Shown here: piece by piece, positions 1-5,192 of the stretch
Layout of the letters: every line of letters begins with the position of its first letter
Numbering within the stretch: position 1 is the stretch's first letter
Source of the DNA: Bacillota bacterium
GTDB lineage: Bacteria; Bacillota; Bacilli; Alicyclobacillales; SLC66
Direction: 5' to 3'
Assembly: GCA_021821185.1 (NCBI GenBank)
Contig: JAKACU010000132.1
Span: 1 to 5,194 of the forward strand
DNA: 5,194 nt
The notes under the pieces: generated by a model
What the model saw: the letters and a program-made list of their open reading frames with translations, nothing else
The model's database searches: none
What the model was told of the DNA's origin: nothing
Made by a program: the position numbers and the translations under genes

Positions 1-585
1 GCGTGGATCGACATAGGTTCCATGAGCTAAAGGCGCTAGGGAAGCGGTACCGTTAAACGTCGTAACCGTTTTATAATTGGTGTCCACGACAGTTGCGGTG
101 ATCATGTCCAGTTGTTTACCGTCAGCGACAAGAAAAGACTTGGCAGCCGACAACTCTACACCAGACGCTACATCGACCGCCTGGATGATAGCTGGATCAG
201 ACGTGACACCGTTGACTGTCGCGTACAGCTTATAGATACCGGGACGCGTAACCATCACACTGTGCGTGGATGGGATCAGAAAAGCACCGTTTGCATTCGT
301 CAGGCTGTAATGAATTGCGGCATTTTTCGGTACCGCGATCGGCTTGCCTTTCGCATTGTGCAGGATGACTTGAAAGTGCACGATCGAGTTGACTTTAACC
401 AAGTGGCTTGAGACAGTGACAACAGGAACATTGCCCTTTTGCTTATGCGTGATGACGCGTTTGTGCACAGGCGGCTTTGCCGTGTGCTGCTGTGTTGCCG
501 CATACACCATCGACGATGACATACCAGGCATCGCCATCGTGACAAGAAGCGCGGTGGACAAAGCGCCTTTTTTAATGTTGTTCAA
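1..585 (-). CDS. Secreted Ig-like domain protein, 3' end outside the window
   Basis: The gene reads from a TTG start at 585 to the window edge without a stop, giving 195 codons of N-terminal part. The start is chosen because an AAGGAG site (600-595) lies 9 nt upstream and the protein then begins with a textbook Sec signal peptide: NNIKK, a hydrophobic stretch (about residues 8-22) and a likely signal peptidase I site after VYA (residue 29). A basic, His/Lys/Pro-rich linker follows (about 33-51). Residues 54-140 look like a beta-sandwich domain (VTVSSHLVKVNS, GIYKLYATVNG). Residues about 143-195 begin a second domain resembling bacterial Ig-like (invasin/Big) repeats, with the motif VADGKQLDMITATVVD. 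Domain calls are by eye. It lies 21 nt after the permease stop, so it is probably the fourth gene of the operon. It could be exporter cargo, an exporter partner or an independent surface protein; the sequence does not decide. No cell-wall anchor is visible because the C-terminus is missing. Confidence 0.85.
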   Translation of the reverse strand, partial: MNNIKKGALSTALLVTMAMPGMSSSMVYAATQQHTAKPPVHKRVITHKQKGNVPVVTVSSHLVKVNSIVHFQVILHNAKGKPIAVPKNAAIHYSLTNANGAFLIPSTHSVMVTRPGIYKLYATVNGVTSDPAIIQAVDVASGVELSAAKSFLVADGKQLDMITATVVDTNYKTVTTFNGTASLAPLAHGTYVDPR

Positions 586-594
586 GAGGCATAT

Positions 595-600
595 CTCCTT
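595..600 (-). promoter_or_regulatory. Ribosome binding site of the secreted Ig-like protein
   Basis: AAGGAG lies 9 nt upstream of the TTG at 585-583 and decides that start. An ATG at 592-590 is only 2 nt from the site and opens a 6-codon frame that ends at 574-572, so it cannot start the real gene. Confidence 0.8.
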
Positions 601-606
601 TATCGA

Positions 607-1830
607 TTATTCATAGCGAAGCGCATCGATCGTGTTGAGATTGGCAGCTTTGCGCGCTGGATAGACGCCAAAGACAATGCCGACCAAAAGTGAGAAACCC
701 ACCGCTAAAAAGATTGGCACAGGTGTCACAAGGTTGCCAAGACTCGTCAAAATGCCGATAAGTTCAGCGCCGCCCACGCCGATGATAAGGCCGATAATGG
801 CGCCTGCGGTGCTTAACGTGACTGATTCAATCAAGAATTGAAACAAAATCGTTCTTCTTTTGGCTCCGATCGCTTTGCGAATACCGATTTCGCGAGTGCG
901 TTCCGTAACAGAGACGAGCATGATGTTCATGATGCCAATTCCGCCTACTAACAGCGAGATGGCAGCAACCCCTGTCAACACCTCAGTCAAAAGTTGTGTG
1001 GCTGAACCAAGAACGCTTAACGTGGTAGCCTGATTGGCGATCTGAAAGTCATTTTGCGCGCCGTTTCCTAAGTGGTGCGTGAAACGCAGCGTCGAAGTAA
1101 CCTCTTGTTGCGCCTGGTTCATCAATTGAGGAGAACTGGCGGATACAAGAATCTGGCTTACCATGGTGGATCCTGTAAACTCGTTCATGGCCGTTGTGAT
1201 CGGGATGTCCACGGTATCATTTGGGCTTTGAAAACTCGTCGAATCCTGCGGACTCAGTACACCGACCACGGTAAAAGGAAGGCCCGCAACATCAATCGTA
1301 GCGCCTACCGGACTTGTCCCCGTTCCTTGAAATAAAATTTGCGCGATATCACTTCCGAGGACCGCGACGTTGGCGCTGTGCGTCAATTCCTGTGCGCTGA
1401 AATAACGCCCTGATTCTAACGTCAGGTTTTTCAGCAGAGCGTACTGATCGGATGTGCCCTGGACCGAAACCGAATCATTGTTGGCGCCAAAAACTACCTG
1501 AGCATTGCTTTGAATCATCGGAGATACATACTGCACATCGGGATCGTCAGCGCTGATTTGCTGCGCATCGTTGTACGTCAGGGTCTGCTGGCTGTTGAAT
1601 CCCTGCCGGATACCGCCCGTACCGCTTCCTGTGCCGCCGGATACGGTGAGCAAATTCGTGCCAAGGGACTCAATTTGCTTGGTGATGCCAACGGTGCTGG
1701 CTGTGCCCAAGGCTGAAAGAGCAATAACCGATGCCACGCCGATAATGATGCCAAGCATCGTTAGAATCGAGCGCAGTTTGTTCGCTGTAATGCTGCGAAA
1801 CGCAACGCGGATGGTATCGACCATGGACAT
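607..1830 (-). CDS. MacB/FtsX-type ABC transporter permease
   Basis: Inner-membrane subunit of a type VII (mechanotransmission) ABC transporter, 407 residues, the usual length for stand-alone permeases of the MacB/YknZ group. The order is an N-terminal amphipathic part (SMVDTIRVAFRSITANKLRS), TM1 (about 21-43), a large extracytoplasmic MacB-PCD-like domain (about 45-280) and three C-terminal helices (about 282-308, 328-361, 371-390). The family hallmark after TM2, VTERTREIGIRKAIGAK (308-324), and the ending PARKAANLNTIDALRYE are present and intact. A Gly/Ser-rich loop (about 65-73) follows the first strand of the outer domain, a common low-complexity spot in this family. The ATG start lies 2 nt after the ATPase stop (TAA CA ATG), so translation is probably coupled; AAGGA at 1847-1843 is 12 nt upstream. 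A second ATG two codons on is possible. The substrate cannot be read from the sequence: relatives export peptides, toxins or lipids, or act without transport. Confidence 0.95.
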   Translation of the reverse strand: MSMVDTIRVAFRSITANKLRSILTMLGIIIGVASVIALSALGTASTVGITKQIESLGTNLLTVSGGTGSGTGGIRQGFNSQQTLTYNDAQQISADDPDVQYVSPMIQSNAQVVFGANNDSVSVQGTSDQYALLKNLTLESGRYFSAQELTHSANVAVLGSDIAQILFQGTGTSPVGATIDVAGLPFTVVGVLSPQDSTSFQSPNDTVDIPITTAMNEFTGSTMVSQILVSASSPQLMNQAQQEVTSTLRFTHHLGNGAQNDFQIANQATTLSVLGSATQLLTEVLTGVAAISLLVGGIGIMNIMLVSVTERTREIGIRKAIGAKRRTILFQFLIESVTLSTAGAIIGLIIGVGGAELIGILTSLGNLVTPVPIFLAVGFSLLVGIVFGVYPARKAANLNTIDALRYE

Positions 1831-1832
1831 TG

Positions 1833-2558
1833 TTACGACACATCCTTCGCTTTTGAATCCGATTCGATATGCCCATCGCGAAAATGGATGATGCGCTTGG
1901 CGCGGCGTCCCACCTCAGGCTCATGCGTAACGATGATGATGGTGTTGCCCTGTTCGTGCAATTGCTCAAAGAGGGTGAGAATCTCTTCTGTCGTATGGCT
2001 GTCAAGCGCCCCTGTGGGTTCATCGGCTAAAATGAGTGCAGGATGATTGACGAGCGCTCTGGCGATAGAAACCCGCTGTTGCTGGCCGCCGGACAATTCA
2101 TTGGGACGATTTTTCATGCGGTCACGAAGACCGACTCGCTCAAGCACTTCCTCAGCGCGAAGCCGGCGTTCGCGGTGCGATACACCTGCGTACATCATGG
2201 GCAATTCCACGTTTTCGAGCGCCGTGGTGCGCGCCAGCAAGTTGAATTGTTGAAACACAAAACCGATTTTCAAGTTACGCAGTTCGGCTAAGCGGGCGTC
2301 ATCAAGCTTTGCTACATCCTGGCCATCGAGACGATAGAGACCGGATGTCGGTTTGTCGAGACACCCAATGACGTTCATCGTGGTACTTTTGCCCGATCCG
2401 GAAGGACCCATGATGGCCACAAATTCGCCATGCCTAATCGTGAAGCTCACGCGATTGAGGGCGCACACAAGGTCACCGCCGACATGATATTCCCGCGTGA
2501 CATTGACCATTTCGATAAGGGCGGAACGTGCAGGATTAACCTCGAGTGCTGCTGCCAC
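1833..2558 (-). CDS. MacB/LolD-type ABC transporter ATPase
   Basis: Cytoplasmic nucleotide-binding subunit that drives the permease encoded next. With the GTG start at 2558 it is 241 residues. All ABC motifs are intact: Walker A GPSGSGKST (51-59), Q-loop in VFQQFNLL (102-108), signature LSGGQQQR (155-162), Walker B LILADE (175-180), D-loop GALD (183-186) and the switch histidine in VTHEPE (212). The stretch IGCLDKPTSGLYRLDGQDV is typical of the MacB/LolD/YknY group. The start is chosen because AAGGAG (2572-2567) lies 8 nt upstream of this GTG. The next ATG (2510) has no such site and would remove the family-typical IEMVNVT beginning. The reading frame is open further upstream to a TTG at 2648, but that part is an alanine-rich readthrough of the neighbour's glycine codons. 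The gene overlaps the adaptor gene by 23 nt, which suggests coupled translation. Confidence 0.95.
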   Translation of the reverse strand: MAAALEVNPARSALIEMVNVTREYHVGGDLVCALNRVSFTIRHGEFVAIMGPSGSGKSTTMNVIGCLDKPTSGLYRLDGQDVAKLDDARLAELRNLKIGFVFQQFNLLARTTALENVELPMMYAGVSHRERRLRAEEVLERVGLRDRMKNRPNELSGGQQQRVSIARALVNHPALILADEPTGALDSHTTEEILTLFEQLHEQGNTIIIVTHEPEVGRRAKRIIHFRDGHIESDSKAKDVS

Positions 2559-4905
2559 CGCCGCCACTCCTTCCCAATCCACCGCCACCGCCGCCGCCAA
2601 GGGCACCGCCGAATCCGCCGCCCCCAAATCCGCCGCCGCCAAGGCCAAACCGGCCGGATGTAGATTGTGTGGATGTGGAGGATGCTGTCGCTGGAGCCGC
2701 CAACAGAATCTTCTCGCCAGCGGTCAGGCCGCTTGTGATTTGCACGGTGTCTGTACCAAACAGCCCAACTTGCACAGGCTCAAAGTATACTTGGTTGCCG
2801 TAGGGTGTTTTCGGGCCAAAGGACGAAGCCCCCGAGCGCGTCCGCCCCGCAAAACCGGAAGAGCCGCTTGCCCCGCCAAACGAGCCGGAGGAACTCCCCG
2901 CTGCGCCACCGCCGCCGGAACCACCATAGCTTCCCGATCCGCCAAAAGAACCGGAGCCGCCCGATTTGCCAGAGCCTCCAAAGCCGCCAGACCCGCCAAA
3001 GTTTCTTGCGCTCCCGGATCCAGAACCGCTTGCGTTGCCGCCAAATTGACCGCGAAAGCTGCCAGACCCGCCTGATCCTGAAGCGCCAGCGAATCCGCCA
3101 AAGCCACGAAACCTGTTGTTCGCGTTTGCCGAACGCTTGCCGATGACAAAGACACCTTCGATGTTGCCCACTTGCTCAAGTGAAATGGCAGGAATCACGA
3201 CAACGTTGTTGGCTGCTTGTGTATTGATGGTTACTTCCGTGGTCATGCCAGGCTTAAGGTCGTTGTTGACGTTATTGATGCTTGTAATAACCGTGTACTC
3301 TGTCACGTTGGATGTAACTTGCGGAGTCGGATACACTTGCAAAATCTTGCCTGTAAACGTTTGATTGGGAAATGCCGTGGCAGTTGCCGTCAGCGTCTCA
3401 CCCGGTTTTACAGAACCAATTTCCGACTCCGGCACTTGCACGTTTTGTTCAAGATTGGACGATAGGCTCCCGTCGACGACAACCACAGGTGAGCCCTGGG
3501 ATGGGGATTGTCCAACAGTTCCATTGACTGTCGTGACTACGCCGTTGATGGGAGATTTCAGCACCGTTTGCGCGAGGCTCGTTTGTGCCGAACTCAGTTG
3601 CGCTTTGGCGCTTTGCAAGGACGCCTGTGCTTGTGAGACAACTGCTTGATCTTGCTCTAAAACGGTGGGATCAACCGGTTGCATCGTTTGTTGCATGGAC
3701 AAGATGGCACTTTGCAGATTCGCTTGATCTTGCTGGATTGTACTCTCGGCGTTTTGCACCTGTTCTTTGGCAGAGAGCCGATCGTTATAGATGGCTTTGC
3801 TTATCGTAAGGTTCTGTTTGGCGGCCGCATATTGCTGCTCTGCAGAAGCGAGCTGGGCCTGCGCTGCTTGCAAGGAATTTTGAATTAATTGTCCTGCTGG
3901 TGTATTGCTCGCAGGTTGGGCGTCAGCGAGCGCCTTTTGCGCGCTTTCCAGGGACGTCTCAGCGTTGGTTACTGAAGTCTGTGTTTGCATCAGAGAACTT
4001 TGACCGCTGTTGTAGCTTTGCTGAGCCTGGCGAACCGCCGCTTCATCCGCTTGAATTTGCGTTGCGCTGGCGTTTGTCTGCGAATCATTGGAAAGTGTCT
4101 GTTCAGCTTGTTGCAAGTTTTGATATAAAATAGATAGATTAGATTGAGCTAGTGAAAGTTGTTGATTTGCCGTATCCACACCTTGTTGCGCCGTGGTGAC
4201 GTTGTCATTTAACACCGAGATGTCTTGCGGTGTGGCGCCGTTTTCCGATTCTTGCGCCTGCAGTTTGGCTTTTTGAAAGCTGAGCTGTGCTTGCTGTAAA
4301 GCATTTTGTTCTTGTTTGACGGAATTTTGTGCATTGACGAGCGTCTGCATGGCAGACGTGCGATCATTGTAAGCTGCCTCTTGATCCTGGAGCTGCTGTT
4401 TGGCGCTTGCGAGCGCCTGCCTTGCTTTTGTGATGTTCAGTTTGGCGGTTCCCACCGTCACGGCCGTAGGCGGTTCTTTTGCTTGGGCCAATTTCGCGAG
4501 TGCCGATGTGACGTTCGCCTGGGCCGATATGACGCTTGCCTGTGCCTGCTCCACCTGCACCTGTTCGCTTGCATTATTAAGGGTTGCCAAAACTTGACCG
4601 GCATGAACAGTCTGGCCGACGGTTACAGGCAGTGCTTGGATGATTCCGGATGCGCCTGAAAAAGACAATTGATCTTCGGTGGCCGCTTGGACGGTTCCGC
4701 TTGCGCTGATCGATTCCGTGACGTTGCCAAGTCCAACCGTATAGATATCGCTTGCGGGAATCGGTGTCGCGCCACCGGAAACCTTCGTGTACGCATAGGC
4801 AGCCCCGCCTAAAACAACCAGCACCGCGGCAGATCCATACAGCCATTTCTTGCGGATCCTTCTTGGCTTTTTCGGCAGAATCTGTGGTTCAATGACCGTG
4901 CTCAA
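2536..4905 (-). CDS. MacA/HlyD-type membrane fusion protein, giant coiled-coil form
   Basis: Extracytoplasmic adaptor of the ABC exporter, 789 residues, about twice the usual 370-420 of MacA/YknX. The TTG start at 4905 has GGGGG 7 nt upstream. The order is a basic cytoplasmic tail (KKPRRIRKKW), one membrane anchor (about 21-40), the first half of a biotinyl-lipoyl-like domain (about 62-108, SGIIQALPVTVGQTVHAGQVLATL), an Ala/Gln-rich coiled coil (about 110-448), and the second lipoyl half (449-478, LKSPINGVVTTVNGTVGQ). Then come a beta-barrel domain (about 488-562, with LKPGMTTEV) and a membrane-proximal domain (565-592 and 700-738, ending VQITSGLTAGEKILL). Two glycine-rich stretches are extra: 598-697 splits the membrane-proximal domain, and 750-789 forms the tail. 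The anchor is an uncleaved signal-anchor, not a lipoprotein; no lipobox cysteine is seen. It is the first gene of the operon with the ATPase and permease. The family is clear; the substrate and the role of the extra segments are unknown. Confidence 0.93.
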   Translation of the reverse strand: MSTVIEPQILPKKPRRIRKKWLYGSAAVLVVLGGAAYAYTKVSGGATPIPASDIYTVGLGNVTESISASGTVQAATEDQLSFSGASGIIQALPVTVGQTVHAGQVLATLNNASEQVQVEQAQASVISAQANVTSALAKLAQAKEPPTAVTVGTAKLNITKARQALASAKQQLQDQEAAYNDRTSAMQTLVNAQNSVKQEQNALQQAQLSFQKAKLQAQESENGATPQDISVLNDNVTTAQQGVDTANQQLSLAQSNLSILYQNLQQAEQTLSNDSQTNASATQIQADEAAVRQAQQSYNSGQSSLMQTQTSVTNAETSLESAQKALADAQPASNTPAGQLIQNSLQAAQAQLASAEQQYAAAKQNLTISKAIYNDRLSAKEQVQNAESTIQQDQANLQSAILSMQQTMQPVDPTVLEQDQAVVSQAQASLQSAKAQLSSAQTSLAQTVLKSPINGVVTTVNGTVGQSPSQGSPVVVVDGSLSSNLEQNVQVPESEIGSVKPGETLTATATAFPNQTFTGKILQVYPTPQVTSNVTEYTVITSINNVNNDLKPGMTTEVTINTQAANNVVVIPAISLEQVGNIEGVFVIGKRSANANNRFRGFGGFAGASGSGGSGSFRGQFGGNASGSGSGSARNFGGSGGFGGSGKSGGSGSFGGSGSYGGSGGGGAAGSSSGSFGGASGSSGFAGRTRSGASSFGPKTPYGNQVYFEPVQVGLFGTDTVQITSGLTAGEKILLAAPATASSTSTQSTSGRFGLGGGGFGGGGFGGALGGGGGGGLGRSGGGGSSTRG
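2539..2658 (-). repeat. Glycine-rich C-terminal tail of the membrane fusion protein
   Basis: Codes for residues about 750-789, nearly pure glycine with Phe, Leu, Ser and Arg (GRFGLGGGGFGGGGFGG and so on). The same DNA contains the ribosome binding site and GTG start of the ATPase. Its other frames give proline-rich (plus strand) or alanine-rich (minus strand) open frames that are not genes. Confidence 0.8.
2567..2572 (-). promoter_or_regulatory. Ribosome binding site inside the adaptor gene, for the ATPase
   Basis: AAGGAG is embedded in the last glycine/serine codons of the membrane fusion protein gene (the Gly-Arg-Ser codons GGA AGG AGT). It sits 8 nt before the GTG at 2558-2556, and no other good site lies between here and the conserved part of the ATPase. 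It is therefore the main evidence for the ATPase start and for a 23-nt gene overlap. Confidence 0.65.
2815..3114 (-). repeat. Glycine/serine/phenylalanine-rich low-complexity coding repeat (insertion)
   Basis: Codes for residues about 598-697 of the membrane fusion protein. It is built from irregular short units such as FGGSG, GSGSF and GGSGSYGG, with scattered Arg and Lys. It interrupts the membrane-proximal domain between VFVIGKRS and GNQVYFEPVQVGL, where ordinary family members have only a short hairpin loop. The DNA is a GC-rich run of glycine (GGN) and serine codons and is prone to slippage and length change. It is presumably disordered and exposed outside the membrane. Confidence 0.8.
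3703..3822 (-). repeat. Internal repeat of the coiled coil, copy 2
   Basis: Codes for residues 362-401 of the membrane fusion protein (AKQNLTISKAIYNDRLSA and following), the partner of residues 168-207. The two YNDR motifs lie about 70 residues from the base of their respective arms (69 and 72), so in a folded antiparallel hairpin they would sit at about the same height. Confidence 0.6.
4285..4404 (-). repeat. Internal repeat of the coiled coil, copy 1
   Basis: Codes for residues 168-207 of the membrane fusion protein (AKQQLQDQEAAYNDRTSA and following). Aligned without gaps to residues 362-401 (coding positions 3822-3703), 18 of 40 residues are identical, including AKQ-L and the unusual YNDR-SA motif. 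This points to duplication of a coiled-coil segment, not just shared composition. The offset is 194 residues. Confidence 0.6.
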
Positions 4906-4912
4906 TCAAATT

Positions 4913-4917
4913 CCCCC
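4913..4917 (-). promoter_or_regulatory. Ribosome binding site of the membrane fusion protein
   Basis: GGGGG (in the context ACGGGGGAATTTGA) lies 7 nt before the TTG start at 4905-4903. It supports TTG as the start; no ATG occurs before the membrane anchor. It departs from the AAGGAG used by the ATPase and the secreted protein. Confidence 0.6.
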
Positions 4918-4943
4918 GTTTCATCTGAGAAACTGTGAACTAC

Positions 4944-4972
4944 TTTATGTAGCGAATAAACATAGTAAACAA
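4944..4972 (-). promoter_or_regulatory. Candidate sigma-A-type promoter of the exporter operon
   Basis: The minus strand shows TTGTTT (4972-4967), a 17-bp spacer, then CATAAA (4949-4944), matching the consensus at 3 of 6 and 4 of 6 positions. It is AT-rich against a GC-richer surround, lies between the upstream terminator and the first gene, and leaves a leader of about 30 nt. An alternative -10, TACTAT at 4967-4962, would need the direct repeat in place of a -35. Both are weak, in keeping with an activated promoter. Confidence 0.35.
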
Positions 4973-4977
4973 TGGGA

Positions 4978-4997
4978 ACCTGAAGAACACCTGAAGA
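4978..4997 (-). promoter_or_regulatory. Direct repeat TCTTCAGGT, 11-bp period, possible response-regulator site
   Basis: On the minus strand TCTTCAGGT occurs at 4997-4989 and again at 4986-4978, one helical turn apart. Written as hexamers it is TTCAGG-N5-TTCAGG, the arrangement used by OmpR/PhoB-family regulators that bind as tandem dimers. It lies about 75-90 nt upstream of the adaptor start and 5 nt before a possible -35 element. The repeat is seen directly; the binding of a regulator is inference. Confidence 0.4.
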
Positions 4998-5033
4998 TAT
5001 TTTGGGAGATTTCCTCACACTAGCTTTGCAAAT

Positions 5034-5083
5034 AAAACAGGCCATCGGCGCTAGGAAAGTAAGGTGCCGATGACCTGTTTTTT
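5034..5083 (-). terminator. Rho-independent terminator of the upstream gene, possibly bidirectional
   Basis: Arms 5034-5049 (AAAACAGGCCATCGGC) and 5066-5081 (GCCGATGACCTGTTTT) pair over 16 positions with a 16-nt loop. The single odd pair (5042 with 5073) is a G-U wobble in minus-strand RNA but a C-A mismatch in plus-strand RNA, so the hairpin is better on the minus strand. There it ends in TTTTATTT. It begins about 23 nt after the stop of the upstream minus-strand gene. The plus strand has T6 after the stem, so it may also stop transcripts arriving from the left. Confidence 0.85.
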
Positions 5084-5105
5084 GATGGTTATCTTTTTCC
5101 CGATG

Positions 5106-5192
5106 CTAGTTGCTGGTCGGAGTTGTCATAGACCATGTCGCGCCATTCCACTTGCTTTGAATGCCCACTCGTTGTAAGGCTTGAAAGACCAA
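5106..5192 (-). CDS. C-terminal end of an unidentified gene
   Basis: Only 28 codons and a TAG stop (5108-5106) lie in the window; the rest is beyond the right edge. The peptide ends QSKWNGATWSMTTPTSN. The pattern of a short helix (VFQALQRVGIQS) followed by WNGATWSMTTP resembles the repeat ends of extracellular stalk-type or copper-amine-oxidase-N-like domains in Bacillota, which would make it a secreted or surface protein, but the piece is too short to assign. This frame is preferred over the other two because its stop is followed closely by the terminator hairpin and its sequence looks like protein. Another minus frame stays open to a TAA at about 5093-5091 and cannot be fully excluded. Confidence 0.5.
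   Translation of the reverse strand: MVFQALQRVGIQSKWNGATWSMTTPTSN

Larger units (their letters stand above)
3562..4578 (-). other. Coding segment for a ~340-residue coiled coil with symmetric breaks
   Basis: Codes for residues about 110-448 of the membrane fusion protein, very rich in Ala, Gln, Ser and Leu with few charged residues. Breaks containing proline or glycine occur at about 144-152 (EPPTAVTVG), 222-228 (NGATPQD), 330-337 (PASNTPAG) and 409-413 (PVDPT). They leave helical stretches of roughly 34, 69, 101, 71 and 34 residues, a nearly mirror-symmetric series. A polar stretch near 272-283 (SNDSQTNASATQ), in the middle of the longest piece, is a plausible hairpin tip. The segment lies between the two halves of the lipoyl domain, where the family carries its alpha-hairpin. 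Helix limits were judged by eye. Confidence 0.7.

Noticed and set aside
112..411. Plus-strand open frame of 99 codons
   Set aside because: It lies opposite the secreted Ig-like protein, whose frame has a signal peptide and domain-like sequence; this frame has erratic composition and no support.
300..545. Minus-strand open frame of 81 codons, rich in Arg, Ser and Cys
   Set aside because: It overlaps the secreted protein gene out of frame and has no ribosome binding site; the TTG-start frame explains the region.
572..592. Six-codon frame ATG CCT CTT GAA CAA CAT TAA over the start of the secreted protein
   Set aside because: The ATG is only 2 nt from AAGGAG, too close for efficient initiation; a leader peptide role is conceivable but nothing else supports it.
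2559..2648. Longer ATPase beginning at a TTG at 2648 with an alanine-rich N-terminus
   Set aside because: The extra 30 residues are the glycine codons of the adaptor read in another frame; no ribosome binding site supports that TTG, and family members start close to the IEMVNVT motif.
2497..3075. Plus-strand open frames rich in Ala, Arg, Pro or Ser, including one with polyproline at 2546-2803
   Set aside because: They mirror the glycine-rich coding repeats of the adaptor on the other strand and show no domain or ribosome binding site.
2724..3179. Minus-strand open frame of 151 codons rich in Ala and Leu
   Set aside because: It is the second reading frame of the adaptor's glycine-rich insertion, lacks a ribosome binding site and has no independent features.
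607..4905. Naming the genes macA/macB or yknX/yknY/yknZ
   Set aside because: The families match, but the adaptor is twice the usual size with extra segments and the substrate is unknown, so a symbol would imply unsupported orthology.
4946..4964. Inverted repeat TATGT-N9-ACATA in the promoter region
   Set aside because: Five-bp arms in AT-rich sequence are expected by chance, and the site overlaps the promoter candidate without further symmetry.
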